This document shows positions 33,691-45,184 of a stretch of DNA of 64,000 nucleotides, in pieces. The notes under the pieces are model-generated. The model was not told the DNA's origin, did no database searches, and saw nothing but the letters and a program-made list of their open reading frames with translations. The DNA is from Symsagittifera roscoffensis (lineage: Eukaryota > Xenacoelomorpha > Acoela > Convolutidae): contig NC_087065.1 in the NCBI RefSeq assembly GCF_963678635.1, positions 15,599,853-15,663,852 on the forward strand, given 5' to 3'. The first letter of the stretch is position 1. Every line of letters begins with the position of its first letter. The position numbers were made by a program, and so were the translations under genes.

Positions 33691-35340
33691 TAACGAACGG
33701 TGACATGAAGATTTTACGGTGGTTATAGAGACTACTTTTTATTCACGAAAAAAGACCCCTTGTGAGTAAAATTCCTCCGGCGGTTCTTTTCGGTTTAATA
33801 ACTTTTTCCCGTCAAAAGTGATAATGGACATTATGAATGGGATAACTTGGTGAGTTTGATCGGGATATGGATGAAACTTGTCACGTAGAACGCCTATGAG
33901 GTTCAAAACCTGAACATGGAAGATTGACCCCAGGTGATTACGGAGTGACCTTCAAATGACCTTTGGGCGTTTAAGATTAAAATTGAAGAGAAAAAAATAT
34001 TTGTCTTACACCAGGAAGTGGGAACGAGAAGTGGTCATCTTACTTGTAATTGGGAGGGAAGTTACCAATTGGGAATTGAAGCAGAAGCCTGAAGAGATAT
34101 AGTTTTCACCTTAAGACTTTGTAGTAGTGGAACTAATTAAAGTGGACTTGGCAAACATTGGGTTCGACTTAATTTGGCGAATGAAATATTAGTAGAAAGT
34201 CAATCAGACTAAAAAAATGTAGTCCCAGAGAAAGTCAGTGATAAAAGGGGCATTGCATGGAAAGTAGGCCTCCCAAATATTATGAATGGACGGGATATTT
34301 ACCCAGCTCCCCGAAGGTAGTTTTTTAGCACAATTTGACCTTTAATAAACTATTTACGTTCCCCGGATAGCCAGGGATTTGAATAGGGTAGGGACTTGAA
34401 TAGAGTATAGATCGGAATTTGAGATGCCTGCAATGAAGCAGCGACCCAAAGAAAGGGTCTTCCCCTACCTCGGGAGAACGGGAATACCTCGGGATTACCT
34501 CGGGAGAACTTTAACGGGATATTTAAATTAAATCCTTGGGAGATTGGTTAATGAAATATAACTCGGTTTGGAGGTGAAGTTGGACTTGGTGATTGGACAA
34601 CTTAGTTGGAGAGAACTCAAAGAAATTTGGAACTTAACACTAGTGTCGTCAGAGAAAGAATTCAATAAAGGGCTTGCAAAAGGGGTACCAAAGAAAATGT
34701 CAGGACTTGTAGGGACGACATAACTCTAGCTTTAACTAGACAGCACAAAATTGGCTATTAAGGAGAGTAGTTGGGATCTCATTGTTAAATAGAGAAAAGA
34801 CAGCGAAGTTAGAGAATAGTTGGTTCTCCGAGTAAGAGAACAAGAAATTGTGAAGTTAAATGGATCAGTTAAGGAACTCAAAGGAATAGTGATCCTTAGT
34901 GACACTATTAATTTTAGCAGGTCTAACTGAGAAATTGTGTGGAATTACTATGACTAATTGGTCGTTAACTAGGATTCTCTAGAGGAAGAGAGAATTGTTA
35001 TTAAATCACTTGGGATTTGAATTGCATTTAGGCAATTGTGTTGATTGATCGCGGACGCTTTCTTTTTGATTAGATTATTAGATAATATTCTGGGCATTTC
35101 TAGAGCCGTCTGTATTTGGACCAAAATTTATCTGTGTTTAATTACAATAAAAAGTTCTTGCAATCTTGAGAGCAGGCGAGACAGCCTCAGGAGCAGTACA
35201 CTAAGGGGGCAAGTAACAGAATAAAGTACGAAATAGTTGCCACCAATTTAACCCTTTCGGGATTGCGGATAGTAGTGAATCTTGGTCGCCGCGCTGAGTT
35301 CGTTGCCAAAAGGACCACTTTGCGGTGCCGTTAAGTAGGA
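33691..35340. other. Unassigned region, possibly retroelement-derived
   Basis: Less AT-rich than the flanks and with no long open frame. It has a short direct repeat (TACCTCGGGA repeated three times at 34470-34515), a CAATAAAAAGTTCTTGCAAT stretch near 35143 that looks like a polyadenylation region, and a GC-rich patch at 35270-35330. The texture is like decayed coding or LTR-leader DNA, and it follows directly on the macrosatellite, so it may be the rest of the source element. No paired LTR found. Confidence 0.25.
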
Positions 35341-36165
35341 GTGTGTGAACGGACCTGGAGAAGCAATCCCCGGCATCTACAGTTTACCAGGAGAACAAAC
35401 TTTCGCAGCTTCATGAGGCGTTTCCGTGTCAATCAAAAATTCTCAAAAAGTTGGAAAAAAAATGCGAGAAATAAGGTCTGTATCTTCAGGCTACTTGCAC
35501 ACTGCTGGCTATTTTTGTTTACTTAAAGAGTTTTTTCATTCCCTACCAAAGCAGTCCCTAAAAACTTCGAAGTGTTTTCTTGACATTTTTCCCAACTAAA
35601 GATTTTTGTGTCTCTGATTTCAAATGTAAAAAGATATTTCAATTTTAACATGGTAGGGCTAACCAACTTTTTGGGGGCTAAGAGCATTTGACAATTTACA
35701 ACCTGACAATGTTCTGGAATAATTTATGCTCGCAGCCATACACTAAAATAGTTGCAAATTGAATTGAGGCAAGCCAGTTGGTCATAAAAACTCACCTATA
35801 CTTCTAAATTTATTCACTAATAATTTAATATATGATACCGGCAGTCCAAAATTTAAAGTTTATGGAAATTTTTCCACCGTTAACTATTCGAGATTAATAA
35901 AAAAAGCAGCTGGAACATTCAGAGTTTTTCCTGATATACGAGCAGTCTTGTATCGAACGAAGCCAATGATTAAACTGAATGCGCTGCGCTTTTTAAATAA
36001 ATACTGAATACTGAATACTATTTAATGTTCTAAAGGAGACAAAATAAAAACTGTCTGAAATTATTGTCGCTTACCATTCAGCACAAAATGAATGGGTAAC
36101 TTAAGAACAAAAGAGAATTTGATGATCAGCCGGCGATTGAAAGCGAAGAAAGGTAAAGGTTGTTC
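35341..36165. other. AT-rich intergenic stretch
   Basis: A 61-codon open frame at 35341-35526 is basic and short and not convincing. Nothing else supported. Confidence 0.35.
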
Positions 36166-36169
36166 AAGC

Positions 36170-36260
36170 CAGGGGTGGAATTAGGGTTGGTGAAAGGGGC
36201 AAGTCGAATTCGAATCCCTCCGCGCTTTGATACTCCGCAATTTGACTCCTCCGGTAATGC
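36170..36260 (-). mobile_element. hAT-type MITE fragment (end piece)
   Basis: CAGGGGTGGAATTAGGG matches the inverted right end of copy 2 (CAGGGGCGGAATTAGGG) with one change, followed by a diverged CTCCGCGCTTTGATACTCCG region. The rest of the element is missing. Confidence 0.5.
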
Positions 36261-36264
36261 AAAT

Positions 36265-37445
36265 GTACTGCTGTGCTGGTACAATTTAAGGATTCACTGT
36301 GCTGGTACAATTCACTCCCTTGCAAAAAAATCCAAGGGTTGTACTTCTATTTAATGCTATACAAATTTTATACAAAGAGATAAAATTAATCATATGCACG
36401 TTTTCAGATCATAAGCAAAGAGATTAAATGATGTTACTTCAAACATTGGTACGTTTTTTTTTTTCAAAATTTCTGTTCTGCTTATATAAAGGAAAAAAAG
36501 ATATCACAAACTGGAAATTCAAAAAAAAGTGGAAAATTCAACAAAGAAAATGCAATTAATTGAAAATGACAGTCCAAAATGTCAGACGCAGAGCTAGCTG
36601 TTGGCAATAAATTTTCAGTCATATGGTAAGAAAAAAAACAGAGTTAAGGACAATTTCGACCGGTTATTGCAAACTAATTGTATCCACTTTTGTCGTGCGC
36701 TACCCTTTTAAGAGTGGAAATGTGTTTTTTAGCTACTTCCTGTTAAACCATTGTAATTTAACCACCCACGCTATAACTACAACGAAACTGTTCATCAATT
36801 CTAATTACATTCCAAAAATATAAAAAAGATTAAAAAAATTTTATAAAAAAATTGGATTGCACGCTAGCAAATTGAATTTTTTTTTAGTTGGAGGAGAATT
36901 TTAAGGAAACAAATTTTCCATCCGTTTGCTAATTGGTCCAGACAAAAATGCACATTTTTGAAGCGCCTATAATCAGTACATGTTCTTTAATTAGCCATTA
37001 ACTCTGCAAAAAATTCGCACTAAAATGTGCGACTTTGCTTGAAAAATGGCGCTAATTCTAAGACACAACGCTTGAAAACTCGCTGGTACAAACAAAATAA
37101 TGCAACTGAAAGAAATATAAAAGCAAATCTAGTCATGCTATCTGTTTCAAAATTAATATGGCGTAAAACTGAATCGTGTTAAATAAATTCGCGACAGTCT
37201 TACCTGAGTCAGTGATCGCCTCAATGGGAACTCCTGCTTAGTGAGAGGGATGTCCCAACACGGAGAATACAGCGAAGCCAGATAGGATGCTGGTGAAGGG
37301 GTGAGCCACTATCACTATCATAGAATCCCTAAAAGATTCTTGGTCCATAAAGTAGAAGTTTTGTAGTGTTCCTCAGCAAATTATTAATCTCGAAAATTTT
37401 CATCACTAAACTTGAAGGATAAATTTCACCCGTCCAACCACCCTG
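36265..37445. other. AT-rich intergenic stretch
   Basis: No supported gene or repeat; several poly-A and poly-T runs. Confidence 0.4.
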
Positions 37446-37449
37446 TTAA

Positions 37450-37618
37450 GTATATATTAGCGCCGAAGGGGCCTTTGAAGAATTTTTAGGGTCGGCCTGC
37501 CAAAAGTGGATGTCTGAAAATACTACCAAAGTTGGGCTCTTTGGGTGGTCAGAGGGTTGAGTTCGCCAGGGGAAAGAGCGTTCGCAATATCACCCCCTCC
37601 CCTCTAAGTCCGCTACTA
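37450..37618 (+). mobile_element. hAT-type MITE fragment (right half)
   Basis: AGCGCCGAAGGGGCCTTTGA, TTTTTAGGGTCGGCC, CTCTTTGGGTGG and the end CCCTCTAAGTCCGCTAC match in order the right half of copy 2 (GGCGCCGAAGGCGCCTTTAG, TTTTAGGGTCGGTCGGCC, CTCTTTGGGTGG, CTAATTCCGCCCCTG). More diverged than copies 1 and 2, hence older. Confidence 0.6.
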
Positions 37619-38097
37619 TTCATATATAAGATTTCATTTATCGTGTGTTTATCAAGCTTTCTCATTTTTCTAATTTTCCCCTCTAAAGGTTTGGTTGTTT
37701 TAGTTTGTGGAAGGGGATTGATTTAGACATTAAGCTGCAAAATAAAAAAATACAGATTTGCAATATATTTTTACAAGAATTCGCCATCTTTTGGGTTAAC
37801 CTCTCGCACATTTCTTTTTCATAGAAATTTTCTGAATAACAGTAAAGCGACACCAATTTGATTTTTTATTTTTCTGGAATCCGTATTACAACCAATGGTA
37901 CTTTCTTTTGATGCCACATTTAAGCCCCGCCGCCCGCCGACCTTTTTTGAGGTAACCAAAATCCGTCGGAAAAAACATAGCCTAAGCCATATTTCCTTCC
38001 CTCTTCGTCCAGTGGTCGAACAAAAAAGTGCTTTCTAGCGGATACCACCGAAGAGACTTGTTTCATTTCGTGTATCTACTGAAGCAGTAAATCTTCG

Positions 38098-38329
38098 GGC
38101 TCTTTTGGCTGTTTTTCCTTCCCCCCACCAGCAAAATTTTATTTGTAACCTTGCTGTTCACACTGTCCGGTTGTTACAAAAAATGGCATGCAGACTATTT
38201 AAGCTATGACAAACATATTTAGCCCTCAATTTAAACTTGCAAAACCCCTCGTTACCCCGTAAAATTGATGGTTAAATGATGGGGGAAAAGACAAATACGA
38301 GGTGGATGATGGAAGGAAAAAGAGTCTGG
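38098..38329 (-). mobile_element. Polypyrimidine-ended foldback element, copy 2
   Basis: Ends GGGCTCTTTTGGCTGTTTTT and GGAAGGAAAAAGAGTCTGG. Read inverted, the middle gives GTAACGAGGGGTTTTGCAAG and ATATGTTTGTCATAGCTTAA, matching copy 1 at 25753-25951 throughout. The opposite orientation relative to copy 1 means the two could pair across 12 kb. Confidence 0.6.
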
Positions 38330-39004
38330 TCAATTGAAACCGCCACCTAGTCTGAATTGGGGACAGCATCCCATTCCGACTCTATCGGACCCAAGTTCCC
38401 CGCCTATCCTCAAACGCGTAAAAACTCATTGTCCAATATTTGTTTAAGTCCCATATACTCAGTTAGTCAAGTCTTAATTTTATTGGTCAAGTGTAGTAGT
38501 CATTAACTTTCGGTTTAAATTGTCACTGATGAAACTACTAAAATTACACGAACTATATCTCATCTCAATTTTGAAATTAACAATTCTTGAGGTTTTAGTT
38601 GTGCGCATTACAAAACATTTCATCAGTGAGAAAAAAAGCTGAAAACTTTGCAACTATTGCATACTTTCGATTCATTTTTATGATGAAACATTCTGAAATT
38701 CGCTCCACTTCAAGAAAAAAAAGCTCCACTTTACCACTTAATCTAAAATGTGGGCTAGTCCCAGACTCGAAACTATTTGTAGTCTAAAAACTTTAATAGG
38801 CATTACTCCATCAGTTTGGCGTCCCTCATAATGGAGGGACTGAATGTTGGATGTTTTTTCAAGTTATTTTCAGCCAATCAGAAATCTCAAAGAAAACGAA
38901 TAAATCCAGGCAACAAAAAATAATACATTGAACGATAAGAAAAAAGGCAGCTACATGATCTTTAAAAAAAATGCGATATTGACGGACGTCGGGTATTTCA
39001 AAAA

Positions 39005-39215
39005 TCCTCGCGGGTTGAGGTCACAGATTTTATCGATACTGTTGAAGTAAAACAACAGCTGTAAAACAAAATTCAGTCCTGTATCAGTGTAAAATCAGAA
39101 TTTAACTGTTTTTCAGCTGACCAAGAGATAGAACGGGAGAAAAATTGCCAGTACTGTTCTAGAACTTTAATATGATTACAGCACTGTTCTATTCTGTTTT
39201 TGTTCTGAAACATAA
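39005..39215 (+). repeat. AGTACTG-rich dispersed repeat, copy 1
   Basis: GCGGGTTGAGGTCACAG, CCTGTATCAGTGTAAAATCA and CTGTTTTTGTTCTGAAACA match, inverted and in order, the stretch at 42785-42985. A short interspersed repeat of unknown class. Confidence 0.4.
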
Positions 39216-39349
39216 ATGGATTTTTTTAACGAAATTTCTATTTGATTTTGAAAATTTGTCACGTGTCGTTACAAAGGAGGAAAAACAATCGAAATAGCTT
39301 TGAGTATAAAAAATGTGCCTGAATTCATTTAAAAATTCGCTTTTTTTGC

Positions 39350-40110
39350 AAAAAGTAGAAATTTGATAGCTTTGGTAGTTTAAAAGCCTGAGCACCCAAA
39401 CATGCTTTGAGAAAAGGCAATTTTTTTTTGTAAAAATATGGAAAAAAAAACATTTTTTTTTTGTAAATTGTTGCATCCCCCACAGCTGAAAAAAACCTGT
39501 AAACCCATTTTTTTAATGAAAAATTTAGAAATTGACTAGCGTTGGTTGTTTAAAGGCTTGAGCACTCAAATAAGCTTGTAGAAAAAGGCAATTGTAGGTA
39601 TAAATACCTAAAACGCATTTTTTTTGCGAAAAAATATAAATTGGTTAGCATTGGTAATTATGGAACCAGATATAAACTATATTTATTATTGGTTATAAAT
39701 TGGATATTTTATCTCTATAAAATATTTAATATTAACCAATAACGATCCATCTAACTAACAATCCACTTATTTGTAAGTGCTGAAATTACTTGTAATTTCA
39801 GCACCAGAAAGATTTGAATTTAACTTAGAAATTAGTTACCTCTCCAAGAGAACTTTAGCAATCGCAATAAGCCAATATACTCTAGATCTATTGAGCCTAG
39901 CAGAGACTAGTAGATATGAGAGTAAGATTAGGATCGGTATTAGACTAATAAGTTGCACGAATCTATCCGGCCGAAAATAAGATAGCGTGACGAGCAGACG
40001 GTGTACCCTATCCGAAATTACTCTATGAGTTACACCTCGAACCTAACTCAATTAGAAGGCTTGAGTGACTAAATTTGAATAGAAACACTGCAATTTTTAG
40101 AAAAAATATG
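39350..40110. repeat. Degenerate tandem repeat of about 110-165 bp, three copies, the third interrupted
   Basis: The words TTGGTAGTTTAAAAGCCTGAGCAC (core GCCTGAGCAC), TTGTTTAAAGGCTTGAGCAC and AATTAGAAGGCTTGAGTGAC occur at about 39373, 39545 and 40050, each preceded by an A-rich GAAATTNGNTAGC-like segment. The third copy is split by the insertion at 39661-40050. Confidence 0.5.
39661..40050. mobile_element. Solo LTR, 390 bp, with ATTA target duplication
   Basis: Begins TGGAACCAGATATAAAC and ends AACCTAACTCA, the TG...CA of an LTR, and is flanked by ATTA (39657-39660 and 40051-40054; AATTA if one base is shared). Taking it out leaves TTGGTAATTA then GAAGGCTTGAG, which matches the two intact neighbouring repeat copies, so the empty site is evident from the window itself. 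It contains a TATA-like CTCTATAAAATA and a perfect 13-bp inverted repeat (39777-39804, GTGCTGAAATTAC with a TT centre). No internal region or second LTR is present, as expected after LTR-LTR recombination. A copia-like origin is a guess. The clean target duplication implies moderate age. Confidence 0.65.
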
Positions 40111-40114
40111 AAAA

Positions 40115-40915
40115 AAAAACTTCAAAAAAGTTTGATGCATCACCCCACATCTAAACATAAGCTCAAATTTTGTCAAATTTAGGATTTCAAAAACATTTTC
40201 CATATCGAAATAGAATTGGGTGATCCCGTTCTTTGTCTTCATTTATCATTGGTATCCTGGGTTGGATTGGTTGCATATTGTCGGCATGTTTTTAAACCAC
40301 AAAGAAGGCTTTTGAAAAGTTTTAAAAACTAACTAAATGGAAATATGATGTTGTAAAATTGAAATATGATGATTATAAATTTCTCCTTTGCGGTTGATGC
40401 ATATGTCTGGCACCTGAGGCCAATCAGGCACGAGTAAACTGAATTTGATTTACCTATTGATTAAAATCGGGCGATCTAATTAGGTTCGCGAATGATCTAA
40501 TTTGGGTAATCTAATTTGAGTGATCAAATTATTTTTGGCTGATCTAGATTCGGTATGATGTATTAGCTTATATTAGCGTTACTTTTCCCAAATATAATAA
40601 GTTCCGATGGTTTGACATGGTGAAGTAATAAAAATCATTTGCATTTCTTGTTTAATTTTACATTTAAAACTCCCTGTGCCGATTCACCGTCTCAACTCAC
40701 GGGTAAAAATTTTTTAAATATTTTCTTTATAAAAATTTTGATGAAAGTTTTGTGATTTTTTGATTGTTTGAATGATAACATTTTATTACAATTTTTAAAC
40801 TAGACAAAAACGTTTTTCAATTTCGACTTTGTGTTTGTCTACAACTTGAGATAGTTTTCGACTATGTTTCGAGTTTGTGTACGACCGAAAGGATTGCTTT
40901 TGACCGCGGATTTTG
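40115..40915. other. AT-rich stretch
   Basis: A TGATCTAATT(T)GGGT-like word recurs irregularly at 40470-40550. No gene seen. Confidence 0.35.
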
Positions 40916-40929
40916 AACACTAATCTAGC

Positions 40930-41335
40930 TTATAAACAAAATTACATACGAATTCAGACACACGTACATACAAAAGTAGATACAAATATACATACACATA
41001 TATACATACACATGCATACACGCATACATACACGAATACATACACATACATGCACACATACATACACGATTACACACACAATTACATGCACACATACATA
41101 CACAAATCTATAGACACATATAGACGCATACATACATATATAGACGCATACATACACAGATTCATACAAAAATGCATAGACACATTGTTAGACGCATACA
41201 TAAACCAATACAGACACACAACCCTACGAAAGTAGATGCACTTATTCATTTACAGATACATAACACATACATACACACATGCATGCACGCACACATACAC
41301 ACATTGGCACATATATACGTACACACATACATACA
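40930..41335. repeat. ACATAC/CACA-type microsatellite, about 400 bp
   Basis: Imperfect alternating purine-pyrimidine tract of ACATACAC-like words mixed with GCATACA and TATAGACGCATA variants. A 10-12 base sub-pattern is visible in places. Open frames on both strands here (threonine/histidine-rich on one, valine/cysteine-rich on the other) come from the repeat and are not genes. Confidence 0.85.
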
Positions 41336-41339
41336 GCCA

Positions 41340-42600
41340 GTCCGAGTTTTCAGCACAAGTCTAGTTTATTTGAATGCAGTCGATGTGCTATGCAGTAGAA
41401 CAAAATAGCGCTAGTTGATTTATTATGAGTAATGAACGTGAGGAAGTCTTCTATATAAGTCTTGCAACTTTTTTGTGGTTTTTTTTCCGGAAAAGTTTTA
41501 ATGTTTGTTCGGGTTCAAACATTTTTTTGGCGGTTTGACTTTTGATTTGATTTTCAGTACAGTTTATCCTTCGCTATAAGAAAATCAATTTGCACAATTG
41601 AATAGCCAAAATGTAGAGATATTGAAAAACGTGATCGACTCTATGCGTCGTTTCCTCTCTGTACAAAATATCAAAAAATTTGTTTGAAGAATCTACATCA
41701 ATAATAGATTTAAGTTATTTTTTGATAATCAAGTTTGCCAATAAGTTTAGAGTTGTTGCGATAAAATTCTGTTTCTACATTCATGCAAATAAACCTGCTA
41801 GTAGATGTGATGACAGAAAGTGGATGAACACAACACCAATTGGAAATAGTCTCCGAAAAAAAAGACTTTAAGAATTTCTAACTTTTTTCATGACTATCAG
41901 TTTAAAAGCAACTTTGTGCAAACAAATAAAAAATCTTGTAAGCAATAAAAGGAAGCATTCCGAAATGAAGCTAACAAATTGATTTTTATTGCGTTACACT
42001 TGATTGACTAAAATTGCTTTGAAACTGATAATCATGAAAAAAAAAGAAAATTTAGACTGTCAATATGAGACTGTTCAATAATTCAACCCAAACTTTTATC
42101 TCAAATTTTTATTTGAATCCCTTAATGTTTTAGTTGACTGCCCTAAAAGTCCATTGAAATGGCAATCATCGGTGTTTTTTTTTTTAATTTTGCCCCTTGT
42201 TAAATATTTTGAAATCTTCAATTGATAAAACTGATAGTTTTTTTCTTGGTTCCTAGGCGTTTAGTTTGGTGAGTTAAGTTTATTTGCCTAAAATTGCTTT
42301 AGACTGATAACCATCAAAAAATTTGAAATTTTTTTATCCGAAATTTTCTTCTAATAATTACTAGTTACGCTCGTTATAATCATTTTTAGTCTAGTTTTTA
42401 AATGTTTTACAATTGAGTTTTAAAACCCAAAGATCGTTAGAATTTTTAAATTTTTTTTCGAAAAACATTAGAATAATATTCAATAAGAAGGCCGGAAATG
42501 GTTTGAAGTCAACCCAACAAACAATTTCATTGAAGTCAGGGCTCAGAAATTCGAATTTCTTGAGATGTGTTGGAGTTTTTTTTTTTAGAAAATTGCATTT
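41340..42600. other. AT-rich intergenic stretch
   Basis: Some short similar words (AAATTGCTTT(G/A)(A/G)ACTGATAA(T/C)CAT at about 42012 and 42292) suggest a small old duplication. No gene. Confidence 0.3.
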
Positions 42601-42985
42601 CTGATTTTTTTATGCGATTTCTGATTTTCTGATCATAGAGTTTTTAGAGAAAAACAATTCATTTTTTTCTGACCATAGAAATAAACAGAACAAAACTTCC
42701 GATTTTTTATGATCAAATAAGTATCAGAACAAGAATTCTGATTATATTCTGATCAGAGATTTTTCAGAACAAAACCTCTGATTGTTTCCTGTAAGAAAAA
42801 TAGCAGAACAAAAACAGTACTGTATCAGTACTGATTAAGTTCTCATACAGTGCTGCGGTTTTTTCTCTGATTTATCTCTGATCATAGATAAATTGCCACT
42901 TGCCAGAGACTGATACAGAACTGATATTTTACTTTTAAATTTTGGGAGAAGTACTGATTTTCTCAGTTACTTCAACCCGGGCTAA
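42601..42985 (-). repeat. AGTACTG-rich dispersed repeat, copy 2, with a decayed tandem of about 55 bp
   Basis: The right part (42785-42985) matches 39005-39215 inverted (CAGAACAAAAACAGTACTG, CTGATACAGAACTGATA, ACTTCAACCCGGGC). The left part repeats TCTGAT...CAGAACAAAA four or five times at irregular spacing of about 55 bases. Confidence 0.4.
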
Positions 42986-42989
42986 AAAC

Positions 42990-45184
42990 GATTATAGAAA
43001 AAAAAAGAAACAAAAACTTAATTGTATATCTACACGAATTGTAAAGCCATCCTTGACGTACTGCTGTAGTTCGTATTCTGTTAATACTGTTTTCGGTTTT
43101 GGAAGCCAGTGTGGTCCCTGAAACGACCGATTCAAGTTTTTTTACGCCTTAGATGGATTCAATAATGCAGTTACTCGCAGCTCAATTTCAACTTGAGGAA
43201 CTTCAGCACAACTTCAATCACGCCTCTTTGTGATTTTATTTTGTCAGTCGCAAAATGAGGCAGGCTGTGAAGTGTAATTATACCTATACAGTCATAGATC
43301 AATTTTCTATGCCAAAGTGAACGACTTTGAATTTTAATAGAATCAAGAAAAGTTTAACATCACTAATAGCAAACCTTGAAGCGTGAAAAAGAAATTAGAT
43401 AAGGCCACATTCTGTTTTCTTCTCATGACTCATGATACTTAAAAGGTGAACAATGCACCAGAAATCTGAGTTTATGGCTTTTTTCTAGTCCCCCTTTGAT
43501 TTTTGCTGACAATCAATATGAAAAAGTGTAATGAAAATGAATTTTCAAGTCAAAACTGCATCAAAAGCGTGAACAGGTAAACAATTTTTTGCAACGTTTT
43601 TTCATGCAAAACGCCATGTGAACAATTTTCAAATAGCTCTATTGTCTAATTTTACGAGAGGGCGGGAACCTGGATACGGTTTTCAAAAAAAAAACTGATT
43701 GAATATCCTAATCAAGAAAAAGATTTCTTGTTTGTAACCAACTTGCACTATAAATTCTTGCATTATAATTTATTTTGATTTTTTTTTCGGAATTTCTTCG
43801 CTTGATTAGCTTGCTAATAAAAAACTGAAACTTTTTCAAACATTATATGTTTCATGGAACAACTAAAAATTCCAAGAAACGTTTCTTGTATAGCTTATTT
43901 ATAAAAACTTAATTTTTTCTCATGGCGATTCCAATTTTGAAGTAGCTTGTACATTTTTTAGGAAAATGATAGCTTGAATAGCATCTTAGCAAAAATTCAA
44001 GTTTTTTGCAAGCCAATCCGCTCTACTTAACCACCTTAAGTAACCCAGAGCGTCATTTATTGAATAACTTACTCAAAAAAATTTAGATTTTTTTCTTGCA
44101 AAAAAAGTTCAAATTTCATCGGGTGAATAGCTTGATTGGAAAAAGTAGAACTTTGTGCGAATCAATATACTCTTTTTGATAGATTGAGTGTCGGTTGGAC
44201 CTAAAGTTCAGAAAATGTTTAAAATTGTAAAAAAAATTTTCTCGCATTGCTGAGTTTTTTATAACAAAAATCTCTGGCTTAATCGAACTGTTTCAATCAC
44301 TTTTTTGATAGCAATTTTTTCGGAAACACATTTTTATGGGACATACTTTGAGAGTTGATGTTTTTTCTTGAACGTTAAGAATCGATTTTGGTGGCTTCCT
44401 TTTTTGGGGACAAAACACGATTGTGAAAACGAAACCAAAATTGAGAAAAAAAGTGAGAAGAGGATGTAAAGAGTTGAACACTTAATAAGTTTTCTACAGA
44501 TAAAACGGTTCAATGATTCCAAGAACTAGAAAACGTTTTTGTTCCTTGTTTAGAAAAACACCTGAAAAACGGAATGTGCTGACCAAAATCAGATTTTTTT
44601 GTAAAGTTTTGTTAATAAATCTGTAGCTGGATATTGATTGGAAAGTTTGTTTTTGTTATTTCGAACACCACATACAACATTTTTAGACGACATGGTTTAT
44701 CACATTCATTGTTCAACAAAAACTTAACAAAAAAATTAATTTTATCGGTAATTATGTTACAGAAACACGTTGGACATTTTGTGCATGATTTTTTTGAGTA
44801 TTTTTTTTTGATTTTTGCATAATATTTGTAATAAAAAACACAGCAATCTTGAAATTTTTAGAAATTTTTTTGTTGGACAAAATTTTTCGGGCACTCAAAA
44901 AGACGATTCTTTAAACAACGGGCGTCAAAATTAGCCGGATTTTTCTAAAATTCCTTTAAAATTTTATAAGAAATGCTAAGCTATGGGAACGTTTTTAAAA
45001 AAAGTGAGTCCAAGATTTTATTGAATAACTATGCATAAAAAACTCCGTTTCACTGGCAAAAGTCATTTATGACAATACAGCACAAATTTCAAAGTTTCAC
45101 AGTTTCAAATCATGTTTTGCCAAAAGCATCAGACTGAAAAAAAAACAAACAGTGCAGCTGGGGTAATTTCGCAAAACATGAATT
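42990..45184. other. AT-rich intergenic stretch up to the satellite boundary
   Basis: About 2.2 kb with no supported gene, RNA or repeat. Short open frames are AT-driven. Confidence 0.4.

Noticed and set aside
35341-35526. Basic 61-codon ORF as a gene
   Set aside because: Short, starts at a non-ATG-like GTG context, no neighbours or motif; compatible with chance.
40913-41408. ORFs over the ACATAC tract
   Set aside because: Low-complexity translation of a microsatellite, open on both strands.
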